Below, piece by piece: positions 33,470 to 41,978 of a stretch of DNA of 64,000 nucleotides; the stretch's first letter is position 1; each line of letters opens with the position of its first letter. The stretch is from Terriglobia bacterium (lineage in GTDB: Bacteria > Acidobacteriota > Terriglobia > Terriglobales > Acidobacteriaceae). The stretch spans positions 62,001-126,000 of the forward strand of contig JAIQGL010000019.1 of NCBI GenBank assembly GCA_020072585.1. Direction: 5' to 3'. The translations under genes were made by a program, and so were the position numbers. The notes beneath the pieces were generated by a model that did not search any database, was not told where the DNA came from, and saw only the letters and a list, made by a program, of their open reading frames with translations.

Positions 33470-34426
33470 ATGAAAAGCTACTGGATCGCAGCCACGGTTG
33501 TTTTTTTGACCGCATGGCCTTCATGCTCGAAAGCGTATAGCGCGGACCAATCCAAGGCAGATCAGGTCCAGCAAGCTCAATCTTCCTCCAATCCTTCTGC
33601 GACTGCTCAAAGCCCTGCTCCAGCGCAGCCGGAAGCGGCAAAACCCACGGCCACCCCACAGGCCGCGGCCGATGCGAACACACAGAGCAGAGGTTCCTAT
33701 CTGCTGGTGGAGTTGAGCAAGACTCTGAAAGCCAAAAAACTCAAACCCGGTGACAAGGTGAAGGCGGAAGTCGCACAGGATGTTGTTGCACACGGCAAAG
33801 TCATCATCCCCGTTGAGACCGAGTTGGTTGGGCATGTCACCGAGGTCAGCGTGCGTGATGGCGGGAATCCCGAATCCCGTCTGGGGATTGTGTTTGACAA
33901 AATTTTGCTGAAACACTATCACGACATTAATTTTCAGGCTGTGGTCCAGGCTGTGGCCCCAGCCGTGGTAAGGAGATCACGCGTCGACCAGCCCTCACAA
34001 ATGTTGCCACCTTCCATGATGGGCGGGGGACCACGCAGCACAAGTATTGCACCCCCCGGCAGTTCCGCCAACCCGCTGGCGAACCGTGGTCAGGCCACCC
34101 CAAGTGGTACAGCGAGCATGTCCACAGCCGGCACACTCTCAAACTATCAGACTCCATTGACGGTCAAGCAATCACCCACGACCCATGCAGCCAGCGGAAC
34201 TGCTGCTGTACAGCTGGATTCAGGCCCTGGTGGCAAGCCACTGAGCATTGGCATGCCCCAAGGTGTTACTGGAATCAAAGGCTTGAGTCTTAGTTCGACT
34301 TCGAGCGCCCATACTCCGGGTCCAGTGATCGTTTCTAACACTGACAATGTAAAACTTGAGTCCGGCACTCAGATTCTTCTGCATGTGTTGAGCGTAGAGG
34401 CGCAACAAGGCGAGCCGCAGAAATAA
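33470..34426 (+). CDS. Exported protein, second of a paralogous pair
   Basis: 318 residues with a signal peptide (MKSYWIAATVVFLTAWPSCS; a possible lipobox at PSCS is weak). After a Pro/Ala/Gln-rich linker, residues about 77-165 repeat the domain of the gene at 32276: LLVELSKTLKAKKLKPGDKV, HGKVIIPVETELVGHVTEV and ESRLGIVFDKILLKHY, roughly half identical by eye. The Ser/Thr-rich tail again ends in KLESGTQILLHVLSVE. The duplicate genes share domain order, so this is a tandem duplication with diverged linkers. GAGGTG precedes ATG 33470. Confidence 0.7.
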   Translation: MKSYWIAATVVFLTAWPSCSKAYSADQSKADQVQQAQSSSNPSATAQSPAPAQPEAAKPTATPQAAADANTQSRGSYLLVELSKTLKAKKLKPGDKVKAEVAQDVVAHGKVIIPVETELVGHVTEVSVRDGGNPESRLGIVFDKILLKHYHDINFQAVVQAVAPAVVRRSRVDQPSQMLPPSMMGGGPRSTSIAPPGSSANPLANRGQATPSGTASMSTAGTLSNYQTPLTVKQSPTTHAASGTAAVQLDSGPGGKPLSIGMPQGVTGIKGLSLSSTSSAHTPGPVIVSNTDNVKLESGTQILLHVLSVEAQQGEPQK

Positions 34427-34435
34427 GCTGCCCAG

Positions 34436-34461
34436 GCGCGGCTTTCCAGCACAAGCCGCGC
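34436..34461 (+). terminator. Hairpin after the second paralogue
   Basis: GCGCGGCTT and AAGCCGCGC form a perfect 9-bp stem with an 8-nt loop, 10 bp after the stop. No T-run follows, so it is either a weak terminator or an RNA-stabilising hairpin. Confidence 0.45.
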
Positions 34462-34590
34462 AGGACAACATCCGCGTGCTGCCTGCCCCATGTCCGCGCG
34501 ATGGGCGCTTGCTTGTAAGCCCCCTTGCATCCGCATGATTGTTCTTTCTTAATCAATTGCCCTTCGGTAACTTGTTGAGGGAAAATCATC

Positions 34591-36645
34591 GTGGCAAGCT
34601 CATCGCATTCCTTGCAGGGGAAAAGACAGTCCAACTTCATGCGTACGGTCTTCATGCGTCAGGTGGCACGAACGATTCTCGTCCTGATCAGCTTGCTGCT
34701 GATGGCTGCCGCGCTTCCCGCGCAATCGTCATGGCAGCCGGTGGGGCCTGACGGCGGCACGGTCCGCAGCCTCGCCATGGATCCCAGGGACCCCGACCGG
34801 ATCTTCCTCGGCACCAGCGCAGGCAATCTGTATCTCTCTTCTGACAATGGCGCAAGCTGGTCGCGTTTTGCCCGGCCAGGGAGTTCCGCGGAGATGGTCC
34901 TGGACCACATTGCCATTGATCCCACGGACCCACGCAAGATCTTTGTTGCCGCATGGAACGCGCAATTGCCCAACAGCGATGGTGATCTCTTCCGCAGCAA
35001 GGATGGAGGCAAGAGCTGGGAGATCGTGGCTGACCTCCACGGCAAATCTCTACGCGCATTGAGCATTGCCGTTACGAACCCGAAGATCATGGTAGCGGGC
35101 GCGCTGGACGGAATTTACCGCAGTCGCGATGGCGGCGGTACATGGGAACGCATATCGCCGGAAAATCACGCCGAGCTGAAGAACGTGGAATCCATTGCCA
35201 TCGATCCTGCGAATCCCGATGTGATCTACGCCGGAACCTGGCACCTGCCATGGAAAACTGAGGATGGCGGAAAAACCTGGCGCAACATCAAGAAGGGCGT
35301 GATTGACGATTCTGACGTTTTTTCCATCGTGATCGATTCGTCCCAGCCTTCCAATCTGTTTATCAGCGCCTGCTCGGGCATTTACCGCAGCGAATCGGCG
35401 GGAGAATTGTTCCGCAAACTGCAAGGCATCCCATATTCCGCGCGGCGCACGCGCATGTTGCAAATGGATCCCACCGACCACAACGTTGTGTATGCCGGTA
35501 CTACCGAGGGTCTTTGGAAGACAACGGATGCGGGCGCTACATGGAAACACATGACCGGGTCCAACATCATTATTAATGATGTCCTGATCGATCCGCGCCG
35601 CCCGTCTCATGTTTTACTGGCCACTGATCGCAGCGGCGTGCTGGCCAGTAACGACGGAGGCGTGAGCTTTACCGCTTCCAACCGTGGCTTTACCCACCGT
35701 CAGGTGGCGGCGTTGCTGGTGGACCGCAGTGATAGCGCCATTCTTTATGCGGGCGTCTTGAATGACAAGGAATTTGGCGGCGTCTTTGTTTCCCGCGATG
35801 CGGGCCAGACGTGGAAACAAGCCAGCGACGGTCTGGATGGACGCGATGTTTTTGTTCTTCGTCAGGCAGATGACAATGCATTGATCGCCGGTACTGACCA
35901 CGGCATTTTTGTTCTGAAACCCAACGCGCCACGATGGGCGCCACGTAACGTGCTGGCGTCTGGCGGCGCCGAGGCCGCTGCTGCACCTAAAAAGAATCCG
36001 GGGCGCGCCACGGTTCTAAAGGTCCCGAATGAATTGACTGCGCGCGTCAGCGTCCTGGAGTTGGCGGGAGACCGGTGGTTTGCCGCGACCGCAACGGGAT
36101 TGTTCGTCAGTTCAGATTCCAGCGCAAGCTGGCGGCAGGAAACGCTGCCGGCTATCGGTGTTCCTGTGAGCATCAGTGTTGCCGGCAAGGTTGTGGCGAT
36201 CGCGGGCCGAAACGCGGTTGCTGTTTCCGTAAATGGTGGCGAAAGTTGGCTGCCTTCAAAACCCCTTGGTCCAGAATTCGCAATCAATGCCGTTGCGGTG
36301 GACAACAGCGGAGATGTCTGGCTGGCCGCTCGAGCAGGGCTGTTCCGCAGCACTGACGCTGGAGATTCATGGAAGCGGGTTTCCAATCTTAAGCTGGCCG
36401 ATATCCTCACGGTGCAGTTTGACGAGGAAAATCATCGTGTGCTGGCTACCAGTGGAAGTTCCACAAATGTGTTCGAATCCAGCGACAATGGGCGAACATG
36501 GAGCGCCATCAGTACAGGCTGGCGCGTGCGCAATCTACATCTGACCCGGGGACGACTGCTGGGGACGACAGCCTTTGACGGCGTTGTAGTCCAGCCTGAA
36601 GGTACTGCCACGGCTGAAAATGTCTCAGGAAGCGGCACCCGTTAA
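34591..36645 (+). CDS. Exported BNR/Ycf48-like beta-propeller protein
   Basis: 684 residues. A hydrophobic signal segment (ARTILVLISLLLMAAALPAQ) follows about 25 polar residues. The rest consists of repeated Asp-box (BNR) hairpins such as SSDNGASW, SKDGGKSW, SRDGGGTW, TEDGGKTW, TTDAGATW, SNDGGVSF, SRDAGQTW, STDAGDSW and SSDNGRTW, spaced 45-60 residues, as in sialidase-like/VPS10 or Ycf48 propellers. No catalytic sialidase residues were noted. GTG 34591 is used; an internal ATG at 34639 gives a more usual signal peptide length. Probable surface or periplasmic scaffold or binding protein. Confidence 0.85.
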   Translation: MASSSHSLQGKRQSNFMRTVFMRQVARTILVLISLLLMAAALPAQSSWQPVGPDGGTVRSLAMDPRDPDRIFLGTSAGNLYLSSDNGASWSRFARPGSSAEMVLDHIAIDPTDPRKIFVAAWNAQLPNSDGDLFRSKDGGKSWEIVADLHGKSLRALSIAVTNPKIMVAGALDGIYRSRDGGGTWERISPENHAELKNVESIAIDPANPDVIYAGTWHLPWKTEDGGKTWRNIKKGVIDDSDVFSIVIDSSQPSNLFISACSGIYRSESAGELFRKLQGIPYSARRTRMLQMDPTDHNVVYAGTTEGLWKTTDAGATWKHMTGSNIIINDVLIDPRRPSHVLLATDRSGVLASNDGGVSFTASNRGFTHRQVAALLVDRSDSAILYAGVLNDKEFGGVFVSRDAGQTWKQASDGLDGRDVFVLRQADDNALIAGTDHGIFVLKPNAPRWAPRNVLASGGAEAAAAPKKNPGRATVLKVPNELTARVSVLELAGDRWFAATATGLFVSSDSSASWRQETLPAIGVPVSISVAGKVVAIAGRNAVAVSVNGGESWLPSKPLGPEFAINAVAVDNSGDVWLAARAGLFRSTDAGDSWKRVSNLKLADILTVQFDEENHRVLATSGSSTNVFESSDNGRTWSAISTGWRVRNLHLTRGRLLGTTAFDGVVVQPEGTATAENVSGSGTR

Positions 36646-36745
36646 CTTGCGCCGCGAGCGAAACAGCTACTCTCCTAGTGGTAAAAACTACACAGCTTAG
36701 AGAAGCCTCCAAAATCCAAAGCAAAGAAAATAAAGGCCTTCCAAT

Positions 36746-36761
36746 GGGCAGTAGCCTTGCA
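36746..36761 (+). promoter_or_regulatory. Candidate sigma-54 promoter
   Basis: GGGCAGTAGCCTTGCA: the GG and GC doublets are 12 bases apart and the -12 block TTGCA is perfect; three mismatches lie in the -24 block. The predicted start, about 36772, is at a GGCAGTG-CTCCCC-CACTGCC hairpin (36775-36794) just before the lipoprotein gene. Confidence 0.35.
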
Positions 36762-36807
36762 CTTCTACCCAGCTGGCAGTGCTCCCCCACTGCCGGGGTA
36801 TGTGGTT

Positions 36808-37467
36808 ATGAGCGGTAAGCATTTCAAAAAGACTTCTTTGTTGGGATTAGGGTTGCTGGTTTTAGCGGGACTGGCAGCTGGTTGCGGCGTGGGCGCGCAA
36901 CCCCCGAGCATGGCCGCAGACACTCCTGGAACTCAACAACTGCCATTTACTGACGGCAAAGCGCTGGTGGTTCCGGCGAATACAGCCATCTATGTGCGCT
37001 TGCAGCAATCCATCTCCAGCGCCACCGCGCAGTCCGGCCAGAATTTTTCCGCCGTCCTGGATGAACCGCTGGTGGTTGAAGGCCAGACTCTTGCGCCCTC
37101 CGGGGCAGCGGTCACAGGCAGGGTGGTGGCGGTCCGCGAGTCAGGACGTCTGCATAACGCGGGTTATTTACGCATTACGTTGTCATCCATCACTCTGAAC
37201 GGCAAGGCCGTTCCTTTGCAAACCAACAGCGTGTTCGTGAGCGGCGGCAGTTACAAGAAACGCAACCTTGCTTTTATTGGCGGAGGAGCAGGTGGAGGCG
37301 CGCTTTTAGGCGCTCTGGTTGACGGAGGCAAAGGTGCGGCCATTGGTTCCGTCGTGGGCGGAGCCGGAGGCACAACCGCGGCTTACGCGACCGGGAAAAA
37401 AGAAGTGGGATTTGTGGCTGAGCGCCGGCTCGGTTTCCGGCTGACACAGCCGCTCAACATATCTTAG
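36808..37467 (+). CDS. Lipoprotein with glycine-rich membrane-like segment
   Basis: 219 residues from ATG 36808, which begins a lipoprotein signal (KKTSLLGLGLLVLAGLAAGC, acylated Cys near residue 27). The domain LVVPANTAIYVRLQQSISSA, GQNFSAVLDEPLVVEGQTLA and VTGRVVAVRESG has the same logic as the paralogues at 32276 and 33470 (tunable beta-barrel with a -P-x-G-x-x-V-x-G-x-V- stretch). It is followed by a glycine-rich helix (FIGGGAGGGALLGALVDGGK) typical of glycine-zipper proteins. It is likely anchored in the outer membrane. Function unknown. Confidence 0.75.
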   Translation: MSGKHFKKTSLLGLGLLVLAGLAAGCGVGAQPPSMAADTPGTQQLPFTDGKALVVPANTAIYVRLQQSISSATAQSGQNFSAVLDEPLVVEGQTLAPSGAAVTGRVVAVRESGRLHNAGYLRITLSSITLNGKAVPLQTNSVFVSGGSYKKRNLAFIGGGAGGGALLGALVDGGKGAAIGSVVGGAGGTTAAYATGKKEVGFVAERRLGFRLTQPLNIS

Positions 37468-37504
37468 ATTTTGGTTGGGATTTTTTGATTGGGTAAAGGT
37501 AAAG

Positions 37505-37536
37505 AAGGAGCCGTGTTCTACGGCTCCTTTCTTGTT
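37505..37536. terminator. Bidirectional terminator between convergent genes
   Basis: AAGGAGCCGT-GTTCT-ACGGCTCCTT, a perfect 10-bp stem (37505-37529) flanked by T-rich sequence on the plus-strand side (TCTTGTT) and by CTTTA on the minus-strand side. It separates the lipoprotein gene from the oppositely oriented peptidase gene. Confidence 0.8.
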
Positions 37537-37543
37537 ACGGCGC

Positions 37544-39658
37544 TTAGGCCTTGATGCCCAGCTGCCAGAATAAAAAGCTCCACACGTCCAGCGCATCATC
37601 CACCAGTTTTGTGATCGGCTTGCCGACACCATGGCCGGCTTTGGTATCCACGCGCAGCAGGATTGGACGCTCCGGCCCATTGCTTGCCTGTGCCTGAAGC
37701 AATGCCGCCATCTTGACCGCGTGCATGGGATCAACGCGTGTATCGCTTTCCGCCGTCATAAACAAAACCGCTGGATAGACAGTGCCCGGTTTTACATGGT
37801 GATAGGGCGAGTACGCGTAGAGATATTCAAATTGTTTCGGATCGTCCGACGATCCGTATTCTGGAATCCAGAGTTTGGCGATTTGAAAGTTTTGGTAGCG
37901 CAGCATGTCCAGCAGGGGGACCTGGCACACCACGGCGCGGAACAACTCTGGCCGCTGCGTGAGCGCGGCGCCCATCAACAGCCCGCCATTGCTGCCGCCC
38001 TGAATCGCCAGATGCTCAGCGCTGGTATATTTCTGTGCGATCAGGTGCTCCGCGGCGGCGGCAAGGTCGTCAAATACATTTTGCTTCTGGTCGAGCATGC
38101 CGGCGCGATGCCAGTCTTCACCAAATTCGTTTCCACCGCGCAACTGCACGTCAACATATACTCCGCCCTGTTCCAGAAGCAGCAGCATCACGTTGCGGTT
38201 GAAGAATGGCGTGCGCCCCAGATTGAATCCGCCATAGCCGGAAAGCAGCGTTGGATTGTGGCCATTTCTGATCAGCCCTTTCTTGCTGACGACAAACATA
38301 GGTACGCGCGTTCCGTCTTTGGAGTTGCACCAGAGCTGCTCCGTCTGATATCTCGCGGGATCAATGCCTGATTCCACGCGCTCCCATTCCTGCGCGGCGC
38401 CATCGAAATGGACTTCGTCAAAATTAACTTCATAGACCGTCGGCGGAATTGCGTAAGAGACAAATCCGAAGAAACCCGATTCACTGTTCCAGTGGCCGCC
38501 CAGATCAAAGATGCTGCCCAGGGCGGGCATGGGAATTTCCGCATTGGGCTTGCCCTCAAGATCAAAAAGCGTGAGCTGCGAACTGGCATTCCTGATGTAG
38601 TGAACAAAGAGTCTTTTGCCAATGATGACAGCCCGGCCTTCTATGACTCCATCCGATTGCGCGACGATTTCTTTCCAATTGGCGCGCTCTGGCGCGGCGC
38701 ACTCAGCCTTGAATACGCGAAACCGTGGAGCATCCTCATTGGTGGTAATGTAGATCTGCCCGTCGAGTATCTCACCGTGGTAGAGAAAGTTGCGGTCAGC
38801 GGTGATGCGCTGGAATGCGCTGTTTTGGGCCGACAGGTCTTTTAAGTAAAGATCAGTCCTGGTCCAGCCCTTGCTCACGTCCACCAGCAGCCAGCGCCCG
38901 TCATTGGAGATGGAAACGTTGGGCCAGTGTTGCGGAGCCAGCCGTTCTCCTTCAGCGGGAAAGATGAGCGGATCGCGCAAACCACCGGCATTACCCTGGT
39001 TGAGTTGGTGGAAAAACACGCGCCGGTTGTACATCTCCTCGCCGGCAGGCACGTCACCCGGCTGCGGATAGCGTGTGTAGTAAAAGCCTGAGCTGTCCGG
39101 CAGCCAGGCCACACTGGCAGCGCGAGTGCGCTCAATTTTTTCCGGAAGCAGTTGCCCGCTTGCTACTTCAATTACCTGGAGTGTGCTGAGCTCTGAACCG
39201 TTGGGAGAAGTTCCGAACGCCACATACATGCCGTCGTCAGAGGGATACCACCAGTCCAGGGCAATTGTGCCGTCAGGCGAAAGCGCATTTACATCAATCA
39301 GCGCGCGGTCTGTGCCTTTCCGGCCATCGCGCACATTGACCACGGCCTGGTTCTGCCGGCCATCCCTGCGTTCATAAAAATACCTGCCGCCGCCGGTCTG
39401 AGGCGACGCTACGCGGCCGATTGTAAGCAGGCGTTCAATGTGCTGGCGCAGTTTGTCTCGTCCGGAAATATTTTCCAGCACACTGCGGGTGTAGGCATTC
39501 TCTTCTTCAATAAACCGCCGCGTTTCTTCGGACGCACCATCCTCAAGCCAGCGGTACGGATCGCTGATTTGCCGGCCATGGTAGTCATCGATCACGTTTG
39601 CGACTCGGGCCTGGGGCGGTGCGAGTGTTTTTACTGGAGATTTAGATTCGTAGCTCAT
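37544..39658 (-). CDS. Prolyl oligopeptidase (S9A)
   Basis: 704 residues. The N-terminal phrase VIDDYHGRQISDPYRWLEDG is the family signature. A beta-propeller (about 80-420) precedes the alpha/beta-hydrolase domain. The nucleophile lies in IQGGSNGGLLMGAALTQRPE (GGSNGG), the Asp in DTRVDPMHAVKM and the His in KAGHGVGKP. The enzyme cleaves peptides shorter than about 30 residues after proline. There is no signal peptide, so it is cytoplasmic, and it is a single gene oriented against its neighbours. Confidence 0.95.
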   Translation of the reverse strand: MSYESKSPVKTLAPPQARVANVIDDYHGRQISDPYRWLEDGASEETRRFIEEENAYTRSVLENISGRDKLRQHIERLLTIGRVASPQTGGGRYFYERRDGRQNQAVVNVRDGRKGTDRALIDVNALSPDGTIALDWWYPSDDGMYVAFGTSPNGSELSTLQVIEVASGQLLPEKIERTRAASVAWLPDSSGFYYTRYPQPGDVPAGEEMYNRRVFFHQLNQGNAGGLRDPLIFPAEGERLAPQHWPNVSISNDGRWLLVDVSKGWTRTDLYLKDLSAQNSAFQRITADRNFLYHGEILDGQIYITTNEDAPRFRVFKAECAAPERANWKEIVAQSDGVIEGRAVIIGKRLFVHYIRNASSQLTLFDLEGKPNAEIPMPALGSIFDLGGHWNSESGFFGFVSYAIPPTVYEVNFDEVHFDGAAQEWERVESGIDPARYQTEQLWCNSKDGTRVPMFVVSKKGLIRNGHNPTLLSGYGGFNLGRTPFFNRNVMLLLLEQGGVYVDVQLRGGNEFGEDWHRAGMLDQKQNVFDDLAAAAEHLIAQKYTSAEHLAIQGGSNGGLLMGAALTQRPELFRAVVCQVPLLDMLRYQNFQIAKLWIPEYGSSDDPKQFEYLYAYSPYHHVKPGTVYPAVLFMTAESDTRVDPMHAVKMAALLQAQASNGPERPILLRVDTKAGHGVGKPITKLVDDALDVWSFLFWQLGIKA

Positions 39659-39888
39659 TTGTGGCTTTCACACGTTTCAGGGACTGCTGATCGTCGGTTC
39701 GCGAGATTCCTGCAAATCCGTTCGCTATATTAACGGCTTCTGGAATCCGTTGCTTACGGATTCCGATTCGTTGTCTTATTCTTAAGGTCGCTGGCCGGAT
39801 TTCATGATTGCTAAACGCGCCAAATGCGTGTTATTTTTAAGGTGACAATTCAATTGGCTGCTCTTCCCTCGTGGCGGCCTTTTGCCCA

Positions 39889-39965
<77 letters not shown>

Positions 39966-40183
39966 TTCTTCAATAGGTTACGAACTCCCGCAATCCGCTT
40001 GCGATCTTGTCAGGCCGACTTGAACACAAGTTGAATTACTTTCCCTTGTGCCTGCTGCATATCCGCCGAGAGCGCATTGCCCTATTGATTCATTGTCGTT
40101 CTTGATGTCGGCATGGCGCATGAGCCGCGCAGCGTTCTGAGCAACGATATCAAAGTACTCTTTATGAATACACGAGTTAAGAG

Positions 40184-41965
40184 TCACCCGGTGACTTTTC
40201 TCACAAGTGCGCGCACCGCGAAGCGGACCTTGTCGCGGAGAGGAAAGCTCCTTAGCGCGGTCTTCACCACGCCCTCGGTAAAACGCGTTCGCTTGGAATA
40301 GTCGATGTGCACATCGATGATCACCGGTTGTTTCTGGCCAGGAGCAAGCGCGTCACGTATCATGATGGCGATCTGCGCGTTGTTTTCGATGGTGACGAAA
40401 CGCGCGCCTACAGCATCAGCGATCCCTTTGAGACGAAGGGTGCCGAGCTTGGTGCACGATTTCCGGTTGTAAGGTATCTCCTGTCCCTGGGAGATCTGGC
40501 TAAGTTCGCCATCATCAAAAACAAAGTAGGCAATCTCAAGCCCAAGCGTGACAGCGGTGATGGTTTCAAGTCCTGTCATCAGGAATGCTCCATCGCCGAC
40601 AATGCTGACCACCTGGCGTTGTGGGTTGGCAAGTTTTGCGCCGATCGCCGCAGGCACTGCGTAACCCATGGAGTTGAAGTCCGTAGGCGAAACGAACGTG
40701 CGTGGATCGCGCACTTCATAGAGTTCAGCCGCTAGAAACGTATGATTGCCGTCGTCCACTGTCATGATGGCGTCGTCACTGAGCTGCCGGCGCAGTTCTT
40801 CAAAGAACAGTGCCGGGTTCACCCGATCATTAACGTGAGCACGCCACTCAGCGCGATAACTATTTTTGTCGCGAGCAATGCGGGCTTCGACATCGAGCCG
40901 GCGCGACCTGTGGTCGATGGCCCGTGCCTCAAGGCGGGCCAGAAGCTGCGGGACAATCAGGCGTGAATCACCAACCAGCCCGATTTTGGCAGGAAAGTTG
41001 CGCCCGATCGTTTTGGGTGAAATGTCAATGTGGATAAGATTTTCTGGAACCCGACAGCCGAAACTGCCGGTGGGTATCTCACTGAAGCTGACGCCGATGG
41101 CCAGCAGACAGTCGCAACCGGAAAACGCATTTTCCGCAGCCGGAACCGCGGCGCGGCTGAATCCCATGCCGGCATGCAGCGGGTGGTTGCCGGGAAAGGC
41201 GGAGAGCCCTTGCAGCGTGGTGGAAACCGGCGCGCCCAGCAGCTCGGCGATCTTCACGACGGGATCGACAACATCCACCGCGCCCCAGCCGGTGAAAATT
41301 CCGGGCGCGCGAGCTGCGCACAAGAGGCGGACCGCGTCATCGAGTTCGCGCTCAAGCTGTACTGGCTCAGGCGCAGGCGGGGCAAACACCGGCACTTCAT
41401 CTACCGCCTGGCTGAACAACTGGAGATTCACCGGAATTTCCACCAGCACCGGCCCAGGCACGCCGCTCACTGCGGTGCGATACGCCTCAAAGATCACCGG
41501 AATAATCTGGCTGTGCTCCGTGACTTTCCAGGAGCGCTTTACGATACCGTCCACCAGCCGCTGCTGATCGATGCCGTGGAGCTGGTAGGCAAACTTGAGA
41601 TCGGTGCGCGGGCCGCCGGTGATCACCAGCAGCGGGATGCCATCAAGATAGCACTCGCCAATACCGCTCATGGCGTGGGTGACGCCGGCGGCGGGCACAA
41701 TCACCAGGCAGCCAATCTGGGTTCCTCCGCCGCTGGTGCGGCTGATGGCGTCGGCGGCGAAGGCGCCGCAGCACTCATGCGTGGGCAGGACCGGCGTAAT
41801 CTTCCACGACTGGCTCAACTGGTCATAAAGCTCGGTGGTGTGAACGCCGGGAATACCGAAGGTGTGCGAAATGGGCAACTGCTCCAGCGCGTAACGTGCC
41901 AGCCATGCGCCGGTCTTATGCCCGCCTATAACGACCCGTGGTTCACTCTGTGTTTCGCTCGCCAT
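40184..41965 (-). CDS. Thiamine diphosphate-dependent enzyme (acetolactate synthase-like)
   Basis: 593 residues with the three ThDP-enzyme domains: PYR (about 15-180; the cofactor glutamate is in PTHECCGAFAADA), the central domain and the PP domain (about 380-545) with GDGAFLM. The second half of the ThDP motif reads VFDDGEL, whereas the usual sequence is N-D-G or N-N-G, so an Asp replaces the Mg-binding Asn. Similar sequences are annotated as acetolactate synthase-like or indolepyruvate/benzoylformate decarboxylase-like. I cannot choose between them. Start ATG 41965 has AAGGA close upstream and lies 13 bp after the flavoprotein stop. Confidence 0.8.
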   Translation of the reverse strand: MASETQSEPRVVIGGHKTGAWLARYALEQLPISHTFGIPGVHTTELYDQLSQSWKITPVLPTHECCGAFAADAISRTSGGGTQIGCLVIVPAAGVTHAMSGIGECYLDGIPLLVITGGPRTDLKFAYQLHGIDQQRLVDGIVKRSWKVTEHSQIIPVIFEAYRTAVSGVPGPVLVEIPVNLQLFSQAVDEVPVFAPPAPEPVQLERELDDAVRLLCAARAPGIFTGWGAVDVVDPVVKIAELLGAPVSTTLQGLSAFPGNHPLHAGMGFSRAAVPAAENAFSGCDCLLAIGVSFSEIPTGSFGCRVPENLIHIDISPKTIGRNFPAKIGLVGDSRLIVPQLLARLEARAIDHRSRRLDVEARIARDKNSYRAEWRAHVNDRVNPALFFEELRRQLSDDAIMTVDDGNHTFLAAELYEVRDPRTFVSPTDFNSMGYAVPAAIGAKLANPQRQVVSIVGDGAFLMTGLETITAVTLGLEIAYFVFDDGELSQISQGQEIPYNRKSCTKLGTLRLKGIADAVGARFVTIENNAQIAIMIRDALAPGQKQPVIIDVHIDYSKRTRFTEGVVKTALRSFPLRDKVRFAVRALVRKVTG

Positions 41966-41978
41966 GCTTCCTTCCATC

